The notes beneath the pieces were generated by a model. That model was given only the letters and a program-made list of their open reading frames with translations, had not been told where the DNA came from and searched no databases. From Amoebophrya sp. A120 (taxonomy: Eukaryota > Sar > Dinophyceae > Syndiniales > Amoebophryaceae): a stretch of DNA of 64,000 nucleotides. The translations under genes were made by a program, and so were the position numbers. Shown piece by piece: positions 40,301-52,500 of this stretch (within the stretch, counting starts at the first letter, position 1; each line of letters begins with the position of its first letter). The DNA lies in contig CAJINV010000004.1 in the NCBI GenBank assembly GCA_905178155.1, positions 7,144,607-7,208,606 of the forward strand, given 5' to 3'.

Positions 40301-42750
40301 GCTGTAGAAGTCACAGACAACCTGGCCTGCTCTTCCTTCTTTGCTATTGCTCCCCCGCCCGAAGCTGCTGCTGCAGCTTCGCCGGCGGTCTCCGCTGTAA
40401 ACTTCTGTTCTGCCAGGATCACTTCCGGCTTTGATGGAGTTGTTCCACCGCTAGAAGATGAAGTAGCTGTTGGTTTTGCAGCAGTCGCGACTGCACCAGC
40501 AGCCTTGTATTTCTTCGCCGAAATACCCGCACCTCCGGGCACCGTCGCTCCAATACTGGGCCGCCGGAGATCCTTCTCCGCTTCGGAAACTAGGGACTCC
40601 ACCTCGTCGGACGTACTATCGGTCTTGTAGATGTGCAGCGAATTTTCCTTGTCCACTGCGAAGAGGTAACCTTGGGATTTCAACAGGATTTTCATTTTTT
40701 GCAGCTTCCAACCCCAACAGGACCAAAACAAAACTTACTGTTTGTTAGCACTTAACCTTAAGTACTCAAACTTATACAAGCGCATAAAAATGAACGCAAA
40801 TTCTTCACGACCGCACAACCGTTCAGCAAATCACTACCGTCGAGACTCGCGACCGCTCTAGGCGCCGGGACCATCGACAGAAATTTTTTCCCGTCCCTGT
40901 GAACCCCGTCCGCTGCCACGGTGAACACGTGCTGCCCCTCACTGCTCAGGGCGAAGGAAGAACTGCTGCTAGTTGATGTACCTGAACCTGGATTGTTGAC
41001 GCCTGCGGTGATTTTTTCGTCTGCAGAGGCCGCGTCGCGTTCTTCCGTCATCTTCGCCGCATAGGGATTTGCACTGGCTTCGAGCTCTTCTGCCGTGTGA
41101 TCTTGGGTGTTGTACCGGAGTAGCCGGCGGCTCGTCGTGCTGATTGTTGACGCAGTAGAGACGCTTCTGCTTTTCATGATCTTCTCGCCCTCGTCTTCTA
41201 GCATCGTGAGATACAAATACGGGCTCTCCGGCACTTCTCGGTCGTAGACGTGCAGGCCAGTTTGAACGACCTCACCACCTGACACTTCCTCAGGAGTGGC
41301 ACTTGAAACCTTCGAGGAAGACGCGGCATCGGCCGAGGAGGAGGCCTTATTTGCTGCGTCTGGATTTGCAGCTGAGACTGCTTGTCCTTCCGCGACGGCA
41401 TTTGCGCTAGCTGCATCCGAAGAAGTAGCTCCTCCTGCACTACTAGTCACTGATCGACCCGATTCGACCAACCGTATGCCCAGCGGCGTAGTGACGCTTT
41501 TTCTCGTCCGTTGAGCGTCTTTCACAATTCTTTGCGCTTCTGGATCGGCACTGAGACCGGTTAGGACTAAAGGGGAGTCGACGACAGCGTCCTGAGTTTT
41601 GAATAATGCACTTTTTTTATCATACGACAAGGGCAACATCAGAATCACACTCAGATACAGTTTTAGCAGTTCCAGAATCATGACATGCATAAAGCAAATG
41701 ATCAACATGATACCAAAACCAATCATACCTCCACTCCCGCCGCATGGCCCTTTCCCAGATCTGCTTTCGTCATGAAGGAGAATGTGGCGTCTACATCGGT
41801 TTTCTGCAGCATTTGGTCAACAAGAACACCCCGATTTTTGGTTGAAGAACTCGTACTCGTCAAAAATGAGGAACTAGTGCTCGTTGTCGAGACCAACGGG
41901 CGGTAGTGCAGCACGTTGTCCTCGGTTAAAGCGACTAGGTTCTGTCCCGAGATCGCCAAACCAATCACGTTCCCGTTCACCCGAGGGGTCTTCAGATGCG
42001 GCAGGGAGTAGCAGGCCGCGGCGGACTATCACACGAAAAAAGTGTTACAGTTACACATTTGTTGGCAATTCAGCAACACAAATTTCTCTGCATGAGAGAA
42101 AAAACTTGCAATGCAAAGATCCTACGGGAAAACACGCACGACACAGGGGTCCTATGCATATCCGGCATGACAGAGCTCGTCTGTCTTGCTTGGCCTGCAA
42201 CACAATGTGTAACTGTAACACTTTTCTCTTGCGATACGGACACCTTCTCGTGCAGCGCGCGGTCCAATTCGTTCAAAACCATCGGGGCGGTGGCCATGGC
42301 GGCGTGGGCGAAAAAATAAAAAGGGCTTGAAGACGTCGTTGCAGTTGTTGCAGAGAGGAGCTTGACGACGGTTTTCGCTAGCAAAGATCCTCGCCTGCTT
42401 TTTCTCCTTGTTGCTACTGTTCTTCTCATACTGGTCGACGTGGGTCTGCTGCTGATCTCGATTTTGATGTTCCCGCGCCGCGGCAAAATTCGCTCTTCTT
42501 GTGTTCGCCTCGACGAGGACGGCGTGCCCGAAATTCTTTCTGAAGAGCTGCTAGTTGAAGATAAGCTAGGAACCGCTGCTGGATGAAACGATATGGGCAT
42601 GGCAGGAGCTGTCCTAAAGTTCGTTCCTCGGATCTGTTCCTCTACACCACATTCGTAGAAATTGTAGTGGCGCCGGTCATGGTCGCTTTCGCAGAGCTCC
42701 ATCGACAGCGGCTCCCGCAAAACCGGTTTTAGCTTTGTTTTAGTCCTCAT
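37329..42750 (-). CDS. Large Ala/Ser/Thr-rich protein, possible beta-propeller (gene 1 of a pair)
   Basis: Multi-exon, stop at 37329. The start is uncertain: ATG 42750, or an internal ATG preceding RRTVATRRKSRRGSLLAK...FYFFAHAAMA, which looks like a signal peptide. Exons are joined by introners at 42027, 39615, 38238 and 37983 and by GT-AG introns (for example GAG/gtatgatt...actcag/GACGC near 41740-41590). Short strand-like segments recur between low-complexity linkers: NVIGLAISGQNLVALTEDNV, SQGYLFAVDKENSLHIYK, GQHVFTVAADGVHRDGKKFL and AKDFTVFLGSGQDVFRFD. This pattern suits a beta-propeller or quinoprotein-like repeat (inference). One hydrophobic stretch, EVFIYLITFTLVDH, occurs after WG. Domain names cannot be given. 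It ends much like the next minus-strand gene upstream (49509-54795), hence the suspicion of paralogy. Confidence 0.65.
37983..38133. mobile_element. Introner family B, TSD acccg
   Basis: A 151-bp element with exact acccg copies (37978-37982, 38134-38138). Excision gives L-Q-H-R-V-L-L-G-Q-R-H. Confidence 0.89.
38238..38392. mobile_element. Introner, short-arm type, TSD gtgaa
   Basis: A 155-bp element with exact gtgaa copies (38233-38237, 38393-38397). The arms are only about 8 bp (tgtgatg) and do not begin with TAT. Excision gives N-C-F-T-V-K-Q-F-F-L-A-I. Confidence 0.75.
39615..39866. mobile_element. Introner family A, TSD acttg
   Basis: A 252-bp element with exact acttg copies (39610-39614, 39867-39871). 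Excision gives V-P-E-I-K-F-L-R-T-N-L. Confidence 0.88.
42027..42236. mobile_element. Introner family E, TSD cggac
   Basis: A 210-bp element with exact cggac copies (42022-42026, 42237-42241). Arms contain aagtgttacagttacaca. Excision gives H-E-K-V-S-A-A-A-C-Y-S-L. Confidence 0.88.
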
Positions 42751-43599
42751 GCTTCGTCATGATCCGCTCCGCGTCTGTGTCGACCAGAATGCGGGGCGGC
42801 GAGGATTGCGATTGGTGTGCTAGCGCCAGCGCGCGGCGAGAAGAACAAGAAGACTCATCATCATCCAAATCGGGCTACCCTGTGAATCGCCTTCCCGAAA
42901 AGCCCACGAAATCCAGTTCCAGACTCCACGTTTTTGCAAGTAGTCATTAATGCAGGCGGCGGCACCACCACGGTGGCGTCGAGTTATTTCCACTGAAAAA
43001 TATTGCTTTTGCTTGCACGACCAGCACCATCCAAGTCCAACTTCCACTTAGTACTATCGTGGTGAACGCTTGCTCTATGGCGCGTCAGCCATACAGCTTT
43101 TCGTTTTGTGGAGGAATCACGCGAATCACAGCTTCAGCTACAGCTGAGTGTTGACTTCACAATTTAGAGCGTTACGCTCGACTCTATGCTTTCGCTCTTG
43201 CTCAAGAATACCAACATAAGAAGGCACTCATCACTACCCAATCATGCAGACGGAATGGATATGAGCAAGACTCTGGGGCTACCATTTTCCGTATCCCGCC
43301 AGAAACCTGTGCTTGCGAGACCACTGTGGGAGCTACTTGGACAGGTGGGTAATACAAGAATAATTGACATCAATCCAGAATGGACGGAGGAACACTTCCG
43401 TAGGCCTACATGCTTTTTTTTGGCGAGGCAAAACACTGGCGGCCAATTCTTACGGCTGCGGAAACCGGCACTGCTTAAAAATTCGCAAACAGGTCAACCC
43501 TCCTTGCCGGGCTGTGGCAGAGGGAGGGCGCACCCACACTCAGGCGCACCCGGGTCAGAGCACCCAACTTCGCCTGGGCACTACCTTGCGGCGTAAACA

Positions 43600-45300
43600 C
43601 TAAGGGCGGCCACAAACTCCAGGCCACGCACCAAAGGAAAGCCGCGGCGCAATGTGCATATCTGAAGCAAGGGCACCCCCCTGCGTGTCCTCCAAACAAA
43701 AGCCCCCCCGTGCCGACTGGTTGGCGCGCGCGACTGAAGGGTAGGCCAATAAATGGGCGCCGGGCGCGCGGGGGAGACCTGCCGGGCGCGCCTGCGTGTC
43801 TGTGTTCCCGCCGGGCGGGGGGCCCAAACGACGCCAACCTGCCGCCAGGGTGTGCAAGGCCGGACCGGCTGGCGCCACGCCAGGGCCGACGGGCCCGGGG
43901 AAGGGGCGGCCCCGCCCCCTTTCTTTGTTTGGGGCGCGGCAGGAGTGCCGGCGCCCGGCCCCCCCGCCAGGGAGGCCGGCCGGCCGCACAGGCGGCGCGG
44001 CGCGGCCCGGGCGGGGCCGGCTGCTCGCTCGCTGAGAACACGGGGCGGCCCGGAGAGAGTCGCCGGCCGTTTGGCTTTTCTTCCCTTTGCGCGGGCCCGC
44101 CTACTGGGCGGCCCGGCTCCTCCGCTGATGAACGCGCCAACCTCCTCTCTTTTCGCCTCTTCCTTCGCCACTGCTCGCGTTCTTTCCCTACTGTAGGCGT
44201 AGTTTTCCGCCTAGGCCTAGCCGCGGCGGGGACACTCCTTGAAGCCGGGCAGCGCAACCGGGCAAAGTAAGGAGGCAGGCCCCATGCCCGCCGGCCGCCA
44301 TTGCATGCCGCCCCCTGCTTCTTTCATACCTTCCTTCTGCGTGCTGAAGTGGAACTCCGCAGCGACCTCCTCAAAACTCAACCCTTCCTCCCCTAGCTAG
44401 TCGCGCCCGCGATCTTTGTCCGCCCGGAATTTCTGGGGAATATACCAAGTCTACGGCACCGCTAGCGCCCGCGGCCGGCGCGCCCAGCCAAGCTTTGCCC
44501 GGTCGGCGATGGGGTCGGGGTCCGGTCGGGGGCCGGCGCCGGCGCAGCCCGATGGGCATGAAATTCACGCTGTTCAAGTTGAACCCGGCAGCGTCATCCG
44601 GCTTCCGGTCCTGAGGCCCAAGCTGCGTGCGCCGTCTGGAAAAGGCCGGGAGCCCAGCCACTTTGGGCCGGGCGGCATCCGGATGGGAATGAAGGCCCCG
44701 ACCTCCCTTGGGCGCGGCCGAGGTAGGCAGCAAGGCGGGCGCCGGCGGCCCTTGGTTGTATCCCCTGGCCAGGTCAATGCAAGGAACGGGCAGGCTTTTC
44801 CCTGCTGCCATCGATCTTCTCCGCCAGCTTTCTCTGAGTCACAGCGCGGCCCTGGCGGCGTGGCGCACCCGCTTGGCGCTCGTTCGTGTGCCTTCCCGCG
44901 GGTCCTTCGTCTCGTGTCTTTCAGGAGCGCGGGCGGCTAGGAGTGGTCGCGCCATACAACCAAAGCCCGCGGCGCTAGCTTCGGGCCGGCGCGCCCCGGC
45001 TACGGCGAGGGGGGGGGGGGGCGCTTCCCACAACGAGCCCGCCCGCCCCACCATCCTGCCGGGCCCGGTGGGGGCTACTTCGTTCCGCAGCCCGATAAAT
45101 CTGACTGCGCGGGTCCGCTGGCTTTCCGCGGCCGGGGGCCGGCGAGAGGAAGGGGGCCCCGGGGGGCCGGGACCCGCAGAAGCGGCGCGGGCCACCCGGG
45201 CCGCGGCCTGGAGCACCCTGCAAATAGGGAACCAAGAACCACGGGGGCACGCTTATGATCCAACAACACTGGTAAAACCGTGCACACGTGTCATGGAAGG
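43600..45300. other. GC-rich island
   Basis: About 1.7 kb of very GC-rich sequence with frequent ggcc, ggcgcg and ggcccg and few stop codons. No protein resembling a known family in any frame. Confidence 0.8.
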
Positions 45301-46186
45301 CATTAGCCAAAGAACAAACATTAATGAACATTGACGGGGCCTCAGCCTTTACCTTTCAAAGGCCTGTAGGCCAGTAGAAGTGCTTGATGACTGTTTTCGT
45401 TGTGTAGCATAAAAACCCAGTGCTTAATGAAATACTGCGCACGGCGATGGGTGCTTCGTCTTCGTTGGTTCGTCTTTGTTCTTCAGAATCTCGGTTTAGA
45501 AACAAAAAACCTAAATCGTACATAGGCGGACAGTGTCTACTTCTCACAACTTGCAGCCATTCTGTATTCTCGGAATGAACAGCAACATTCACATTGGCGG
45601 TAGTTTTTGTTCTCGGAGAAAAGATGTCTTCATAGCGTAGCACTTGACTCTTTCGTCCAGCGAGCATTTCAACAACTCTCCGTTCATCGTCGAGCCCACC
45701 GATCGTTCTTTCACAGCAAGCGCGCTGAGCACGATCCCTGCTGCAGCTTCATCCTTGAAACAAGTAGTTGGTGGGCTCCCGCTGTTCACCTCAGGTCGGC
45801 GCCGGAGTCGTCACCGGGTCCGGTTTGTAAACAAGAAGACTGATCATCATCCAGATCGGGCTACCCTGGGGATCGCCTTCCCGAAACGCCCAAGAAATCG
45901 ATATTCCATGTTTCTGCACCTTTCACCATATCGGGGTGAACGCTTGCTAAAACATGGCGCGACAGCCATACAGGTTTTGTGGAGGAATCACACGCCTCAC
46001 AGCTGAATGACCTCACAATTTAGAGCGCTACGCCCGACTCTATGCTTTCGCTCAGGCTCAAGAATACCAACATGAGAAGGCACTCATCGCTAGCGCTACC
46101 CAATCATGCAGACGGAAACGGAATCAGATCAGATCAGATCAGATATGGCATGGCATGGGGTGATGTGATGTGAGGGGGGCGGTCCA

Positions 46187-46334
46187 GAACTTTAAGAGTG
46201 CAGCTGGAGCTTTCATGAGCTAAAACTTGACCACGCTTACTGTACTAGTAGAGGTTTGGCGTGTCGGAACTTTAAGAGTGCAGCCGACTTTTTCATGAAC
46301 TAGAGCTCGACCACGCGTACTATTCTAGTAGAGG
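46187..46334. repeat. Tandem pair, unit about 75 bp
   Basis: Copies at 46187-46254 and 46266-46334 share gaactttaagagtgcag, ttcatga, gaccacgc and ctagtagagg. It is part of the extra sequence of the second dispersed-repeat copy. A gatca microsatellite lies just before (46124-46143). Confidence 0.85.
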
Positions 46335-46889
46335 CGGCTAACAGTGATGCTTGTACCCCGCCCGCGATACAAATTCCCCGGGCCGTATAGCATGCCTATT
46401 GGGTGGGACTGGGAATTTCGGCCAGAATTGGGTGGGGGAGATAGTTTTTTGTAAATACTCATAAAGAGTAAGTTTACAAATGCTCGCTCGAAAGCGGCGG
46501 TAGGGACGTTGTGTAACTAGAAAAAAGCGATAAGGAAAAAAAGATAAAAAGGCTTTTGCGCTTGCTTTGATATGCAGCAAGATTCTGCCATTATTTTCCG
46601 TATCCCGGGAAAGGCCTATGCTTGCGAGACCGATGTGGGAGGGAGCTACTCGGACCGGTGGGAAGACTGAACACAAGAATGATTGACAAGCAATGGACGG
46701 AGGAACACTGCAAAAAGCCTACTTGCGTATTTTTGACGGAGCCAACCATTAGTGGCCAATTTCGACTGCGAAAACCGGCCATCCGTGCCGGGATCGATGT
46801 GGCAGAGGGAAGGCGCACCCGTACGGGCACGCTAAACACACTCACACAGACAAATCCAGGTCAGGGCACGCAACCTCGTGTGGCTCAAC

Positions 46890-47600
46890 GTACATTCGGA
46901 ATCCCTCCGGGGCCATGCCGCCCCCAAAATATTTTTAAACACCCTTGGCGCCCAGTAACCGCACGCCGCCAAAGGCATGCAGGCCGTGGCGCAAGGCGTT
47001 TCAGGACGCGCCCGCGTGCTCTTGTATGTAAAAAATAAAGAAACAGCGGCGCGGCCGAGCGCAAATGCCTCGGGTAATATTGAAGAAAAAGAATGAAACA
47101 AAACACGGCCGGGCGGGCCAGGGGCTGTCAGCGTGCTAGCTTCGTGCCGTCCCCCAGACGCCCCAACTTCGCCCCAGCCCGCAGTTCCTGCGCCACCCGC
47201 CCCAAGCCGACAGCGGTGAAGCCGGCCGCGCGTGGCACATCGGTAGCGCAGTCGGCCCCGGAGTCTTCCGCGCTGGGCGTGCGTCTCGCTGATGTTGTCT
47301 GTCGACGCAGGAGCTGCGCGCGCCCTCCAGGAGGGTCGCGCCCGTCGTGCCGTTCGCAGGATCTCCGTCGTAATCGCCCCCGCACAGTCGGCCCATCGGT
47401 GAAGCCCGGCGCGCGCGGCCGGCGGCAAGGGCCATGGCGATAGTTTGCGACATCACTGCCCGGCACCGGGCAGCCCAGCTCCGGAACCACGATAGGTACG
47501 CAGGCGCCCCCCCTAGGCTACGTCGTTCCTGCCGTTCAAACGCACTCTCTGGGGCGCGGCGAGCGTCCGCGCGCCGGGCGGCACAGGCAAGCGCGCCATA
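46890..47600. other. GC-rich island
   Basis: Follows the second dispersed-repeat copy. Composition like 43600-45300, without recognisable coding. Confidence 0.75.
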
Positions 47601-48342
47601 CTGCGTGGCGCCGTTGATAGTCTTCGAATGATCTTTACTTCATGGTGGAGAGTTACAGTTCAAAGCCTTTGAACATCGGCGCAGAGACGTCGTCTCTACG
47701 AAGAAATCTGCGGCAGGTACTGAGGCCCTCCATCTCCATCAACAAATTAGACTGCAAAAAATAGCGTGGAGAATTTTCATTGTCAATTTGTACGAAAAAA
47801 CCTTTATCAATAATTGTGCACTGTGACGCCTGGTTGATGTCCAGCATCAGCTGATTCGTACACGTACTTCTACTTGCGGTTTTGGTTCAGAAACAGAATA
47901 AGGATGAGAAAGCCAAAATCCTACATGGAACGTTTACTCAGCCACTCTGTATTCTCGGAATGATTAGTGTGTCTGGACGAGGTTTATCTTTTTCTTTGCT
48001 CTCGTGGAAAAGGTCGCAGGGTCTTTTAGTCACGCATTGCTTTTTCCACCATCTCCAAAGCCTCCCCATTTCTCGTCGTTCATCTTGCAGCCCACGTAAT
48101 GTCGCCAGCAGCGAGCCACACTAAGTACGTAATTCCTGGTGGACGTGGAGCAGCAGTAGGAGGAGCTTCAATTGACTGTAACTGGCGTGCTACTGCTGTT
48201 CACCTCAGGTCGGCGCCGGAGTCGTCACCGGGTCCGGCTTGTACCACGGCACGTCTGGACAGTTCACTTCCTGTGCCTTATCCAGATTCACGTCAAACCT
48301 GATAGATGAAGATTAGGATTTTTACTCGGCGGGGCTAATTTT

Positions 48343-49380
48343 TTAGACCAGAAAATCGGTCGAAGTACATGTTTTTTTGCGCATCCCCGTGCAATGGGGG
48401 TCACTGGCGGAGAGAAGTTGGGGGGTGCGAAGACGCGACCGCGTTCCGGGCTGCTTTACCCCGGAAAAATTGGCCTCCGGCGTTGCGGCGGGGCGGCCGG
48501 GGCCGGGAAGGGTCGGCCTGACATGGATAGGAAGGCGACGGCACGCAGCCAACACTTCGCCACCCGATCCGCGCGAGGCTCACGGCGGGGATGCACAGCC
48601 GACTCGGCGTGCATCCCGGGGCCCCAACTCGAAGCCCGCCCGGGGCCGGAAAGGCTTTTGCTCTGGCTGCGTCCGGGCGCGCCTTCCCCCATCCGGGGCC
48701 CCGGCCGGCGGGTGGACTGCATGCCCTTTGAAAGGCGCGCACGCCCCCCCCCTTCCGGGGGGGGGAAAAGGGGGGGGGCCGAATTCGCCCAATTCGCTAC
48801 CCCTTTTGGGGGGGGGGTAAAATGTGCCCGGTTCTGGGCCATTTTGCCCCCCCCCTGTAGCATCGGGGGAAGGCCATTTTTTGCCCCCCCCTAAAAAGGA
48901 AGCAGAATTACGCCAATTCGGCCCCCTTTTTACCCCCCCCCCCGAAGGGGGGGGCGCGCGCGCCTTCCGGGCCCCCCCTCATTGCCCCCAACTTGGGGGG
49001 CGTTGGCTTGGGCCGAAGCCGGGCCAGCCCAAGGGGCGCGCGCCCTACTGCTTCGGAGGCCGGCCCCTCCTTTACGGCAATCAGGCCCATGCGCGTCCGG
49101 CAAAAAACATGGCGGCGGCGCACCGCCCCGACATTGCCAGGCCCGTGGGAAAGCCGCTTGGCGGGGCGGCGCTTCTCGCTCTGGGCGGGCTTCGAGGCCG
49201 GGAGGCCGCCCCGGCTCTCTTTGACAAGCCACAACGCCCGAGCCGCTGCATGGCGCAGCGAGGTCCTCGGGCCGGGTGTGTTGCGAGGGCATCCCGCCGC
49301 CCTCGAATTGAAACGAAATCGGCCCGCCATGCCAGCGGGTGCGCGAAAAAGTATGTACTTCGACCGATTTTCTGGTCTAA
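48343..49380. mobile_element. TIR element with GC-rich interior, about 1 kb
   Basis: A perfect 28-bp inverted repeat (48343-48370 against 49353-49380; starts ttagaccagaaaatcggtcg) continues imperfectly inward to about 48382/49341 with a T-run and gcgc. The interior is GC-rich with runs of eight or more C or G near 48745-48960. No transposase. It is probably a non-autonomous DNA element; no clear target duplication was found. Confidence 0.7.
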
Positions 49381-49508
49381 ATTTTGAACTGAATTTGCGG
49401 AGAACCACGTGAAAGCGGCACAAATTCGAAATTCATGTTTTTTCTTCATGCACAAGAATCACAAGAACCATAAGAAGATCAACCAAGAATATTTCATGCG
49501 TTTTGTTT

Positions 49509-52500
49509 TCAATACGCGTAAAGGCTCCTTTCCCGGTCACTCACCGCGAACAGCGTGAAGTCCTTGAGCGTCCGCCGCGTCGCGACGAGTCCCACAATCC
49601 CCTCTATCGGCACCGGAAAAACCGCAATCGGATCGAGCCCGATGCCGAGGCCCAACCTCTTATCAAATGTCAAAATGTCTGGGTCTGGAAGAATGCAAGT
49701 TTGTCATGCTTGTCTGGCATGACTTGGGAATGTGTGTTGCATAGGCACGAAAAAGCCCTCTTACCTGTCATGAAAAAACGCAGTTTGCCATGCGAAATAC
49801 GTAAGACATTGCAGCCAAAAAATTTGTCATGCATAACTACGTATTGCAGTGCGTCTATCATTCATTTTTAGCATCACAAGTTTCCAGACCCAGACATATT
49901 TGCATTTGATACCGCTGTTGCCGCGTCAGCTTCTTTGCCCAGGAGGGAATAGCGGGGAGAGCGAGCTTCTTGTTTTGGTTGGTTTCGAGAGCTTGGGATC
50001 TAGTGGTAGTGGTTTCCGTAGTTCTACTCATCTGACGGCCCTGCCGTGCCTCTAGTTGCAGTACTTTGGTTGCGCGTCTAGTCGTACCTTCGCGGCCGTG
50101 TGCAAGTGATTTACTCGTCTTCTGCGCCAAGGCGATTGCAGATGAGAGGAGTTTCTTGGAGGATGAAGAGGATGAAGTTCTTTGCCTCTTCTTCCTTTCT
50201 ACTGTTGCTCTTCTTGTTGTTACTTTACGCGACGTCCTGCCACTAGTCGTAGCTGCCGCGGTCTGCAAGAAGCTCGTGGTCATGGCGAAGCGGATGCCCT
50301 GTGCCGGCACCCGGTAACTGGTGTTGAATTTGTCCTCCAGCTATCCACAGTAAATTTCCCGTACACGTACAAATGCGGTCTCTGCATGACAAAACTTGGC
50401 TCCGGTCCTAGTTTAGCATGACAAGTGTTACACTCCAAAATGGTGAAATTTGTGATGCAACTTGTCCATGTACGGGAAATTTGTATTGCATACCAGCAAA
50501 AAATTGGTCTCCGTGTCGTTTACAAAGGTCTGCAGGGTTTTGTAGATGTCGTTTTTCTCCTTCGTTTCCTCCGCCTCGTATACGTAAATCGACGCCGCTT
50601 TTTTGCTATGCATTGCAAAAGTATCGCACTCGTACTGTGATTGCAATCATGCATGACAAATTTTGTTTCTTAGCCAAACTAGCATTACAAATTCCATTTC
50701 TCCTTCTGAAAAACTTTGTAATGCGATTCATACTTCGTACGATACTGTTGCAATGCATATTTGCCACTCCCGTCGGGCGACATGTGAACAAACAGGTACC
50801 CGTCATTGTACGCCATTGCGGAGATTCGGCGGGCGGGGCCAGATGTTGAAGATCCCGTAGCTGTACTACTTGCCGGATTCTGTGCTTGTTTCTTTTCCAC
50901 TAAGCTCTGCAGCTCTATTTGTGACTCCGCGACCGCATCGGCCACTGACTGGCCGGCACTTTCTTGTCCAGCTCCACTTCGAGCAGAACCCAGCTCACTT
51001 TCACTTACCGTCCTCCTTTTCCGCGCCGTCAACGGGATTTTGATCTTACCGGAGGAGCCAACATCACTGGCTTTACCCAAAACGGCATCGTACGCCTGTC
51101 CCGCGGCATCGTACGCCTGTCCCGCGACTTCTACCGTTTTCTCCGCCGCGATACCAGCGCCAGTGGCCGTTTTGTCGGCCGCGATACTGCCGTATTTGAT
51201 TGCCTCGTCTTTTGCGAAGTCAGTGTACTCGGCCGTGTATTCCATTCCCTTTTCCACGTACGGTTTGGACAATTTCCATCCCGCGTTGACTTCCTTTCCC
51301 GTAATGTCCACCGCCTTCCCCGTGATTTTCGCTAAGGGGTACAAAACCGAGCGAAACGGCTCGGGCAGTCCTTCCGTGGAGTTCTCGATGTCGTTGCCCG
51401 GATTGTACGCGGTGAATTCTGGCAGAGTGTAATTCGCCCGCTCGTTTCCCTCGATCAATCCCTGTCTGCGCCACGGCTCCTGTCCCGGCTCGTACTTCCC
51501 CTCGAATTGAAGCTGCTTCTGGTCCTCCGCCTTACCGTTGTCAGCGTAAGCGTCGCCCCAAAACTCGCTTGTCGGTGTCGTCCACTCGCGAATGGGGGAC
51601 CCGGAGGTCAACGGGTCCGACTTCTCGTAGGTGGTCAAAAACTGTCTTTTGGTAAACGGAATGTCAATCGTGGGCGGGGGCTCTGGCGTCGCAGCTGGGT
51701 CGGGGGGAGATGTAACGGCGGCGAGAGGCGCGGCGGTGGTTGCACTTGCAGCAGCAAGGGCAGCTGCCCCCGCGGAGACTGCAGTAGTACCATTTGATGC
51801 CCCCGTCGAAGATGCGTTATTTGCTCCTGCTGTTGCGTTAGAATTCACCTGTTTCATCATCACTTCAGATTCCGAGTCCAATTGTTCCAAAACCATGAAG
51901 GGCGGCGCCGCGGTTGTCGTCACCGCGGGTAAGTTCGCCGTGTTGTTTGCCAAATAACCTAGTAATTGCTGCGTGTAGCTGGGCCCCTGGTTCGACTTGC
52001 CCTTCACATCGTATTCGCGCACAACAGGCAAAACATCCGCGGTTTTCGGCGCAGTCCCGGCGTACACGTGGAGCACTTGGCCGAAAGTGAGCGCGTCGAG
52101 GGTGTAGTCGTCGTACCCTCTGCCTGTGTTCAGCGTTGCGAAATTGTCCACCTTCTTTTGCTTCACGTCGTAGCAGACCAGCTTCGCGCCGTCCTTCACG
52201 GACAGCCACACTTGATCAGTGTTATTCACGTATTCGCCAGGAAGGTCGAGGTCGCTGGGCGTGAGACCCGGCGTGTCGGCCTCGACGCGGACCTGATGAA
52301 GTATAATGAACCTTTCTAACAAACACAGTTGGCTTCAACATTCATGTTATCGCTCAGGTTCATGTGCACCAGTTGTATTCTCTGTTCCGCATGACAAAGG
52401 CGATTTATCATTTATCCTATACCTTCCCCACCAGGGTTTGAAACTCATTCCCCGAGGACCCTGCCGGCAGCTGCGTCACGTTATGCACTGCAAAAGTATC

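Larger units (their letters stand above)
42836..46885. repeat. Dispersed repeat, two copies of about 750-1050 bp
   Basis: Copies at 42836-43585 and 45828-46885 share many blocks: aagaagact, atcgggctaccct, gaacgcttgct, tcacaatttagagcg, gactctatgctttcgctc, aatcatgcagacgga, ttttccgtatccc and aatggacggaggaacac. Both are followed by a GC-rich island, so unit plus island may have spread together. The second copy carries about 270 bp of extra sequence. Confidence 0.85.
42751..49508. other. Repeat cluster with GC-rich islands, no supported gene
   Basis: 6.7 kb between two minus-strand genes. It holds a dispersed repeat (42836-43585 and 45828-46885), related fragments at 45410-45840 and 47870-48245, and a 75-bp tandem pair. 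GC-rich islands lie at 43600-45300, 46890-47600 and 48400-49340, and there is a TIR element. Long open frames here exist on all strands because stop codons are rare in GC-rich DNA. Confidence 0.75.

Noticed and set aside
42362-42586. Plus-strand 74-residue ORF with a hydrophobic segment
   Set aside because: Antisense of the Arg/Ser/Lys-rich part of a minus-strand exon; hydrophobicity arises from the complement of basic codons.
43475-44257. ORFs of up to 260 residues in the 43.6-49.3 kb GC islands
   Set aside because: Simultaneously open on both strands, Arg/Gly/Pro/Ala-rich, with no conserved pattern.
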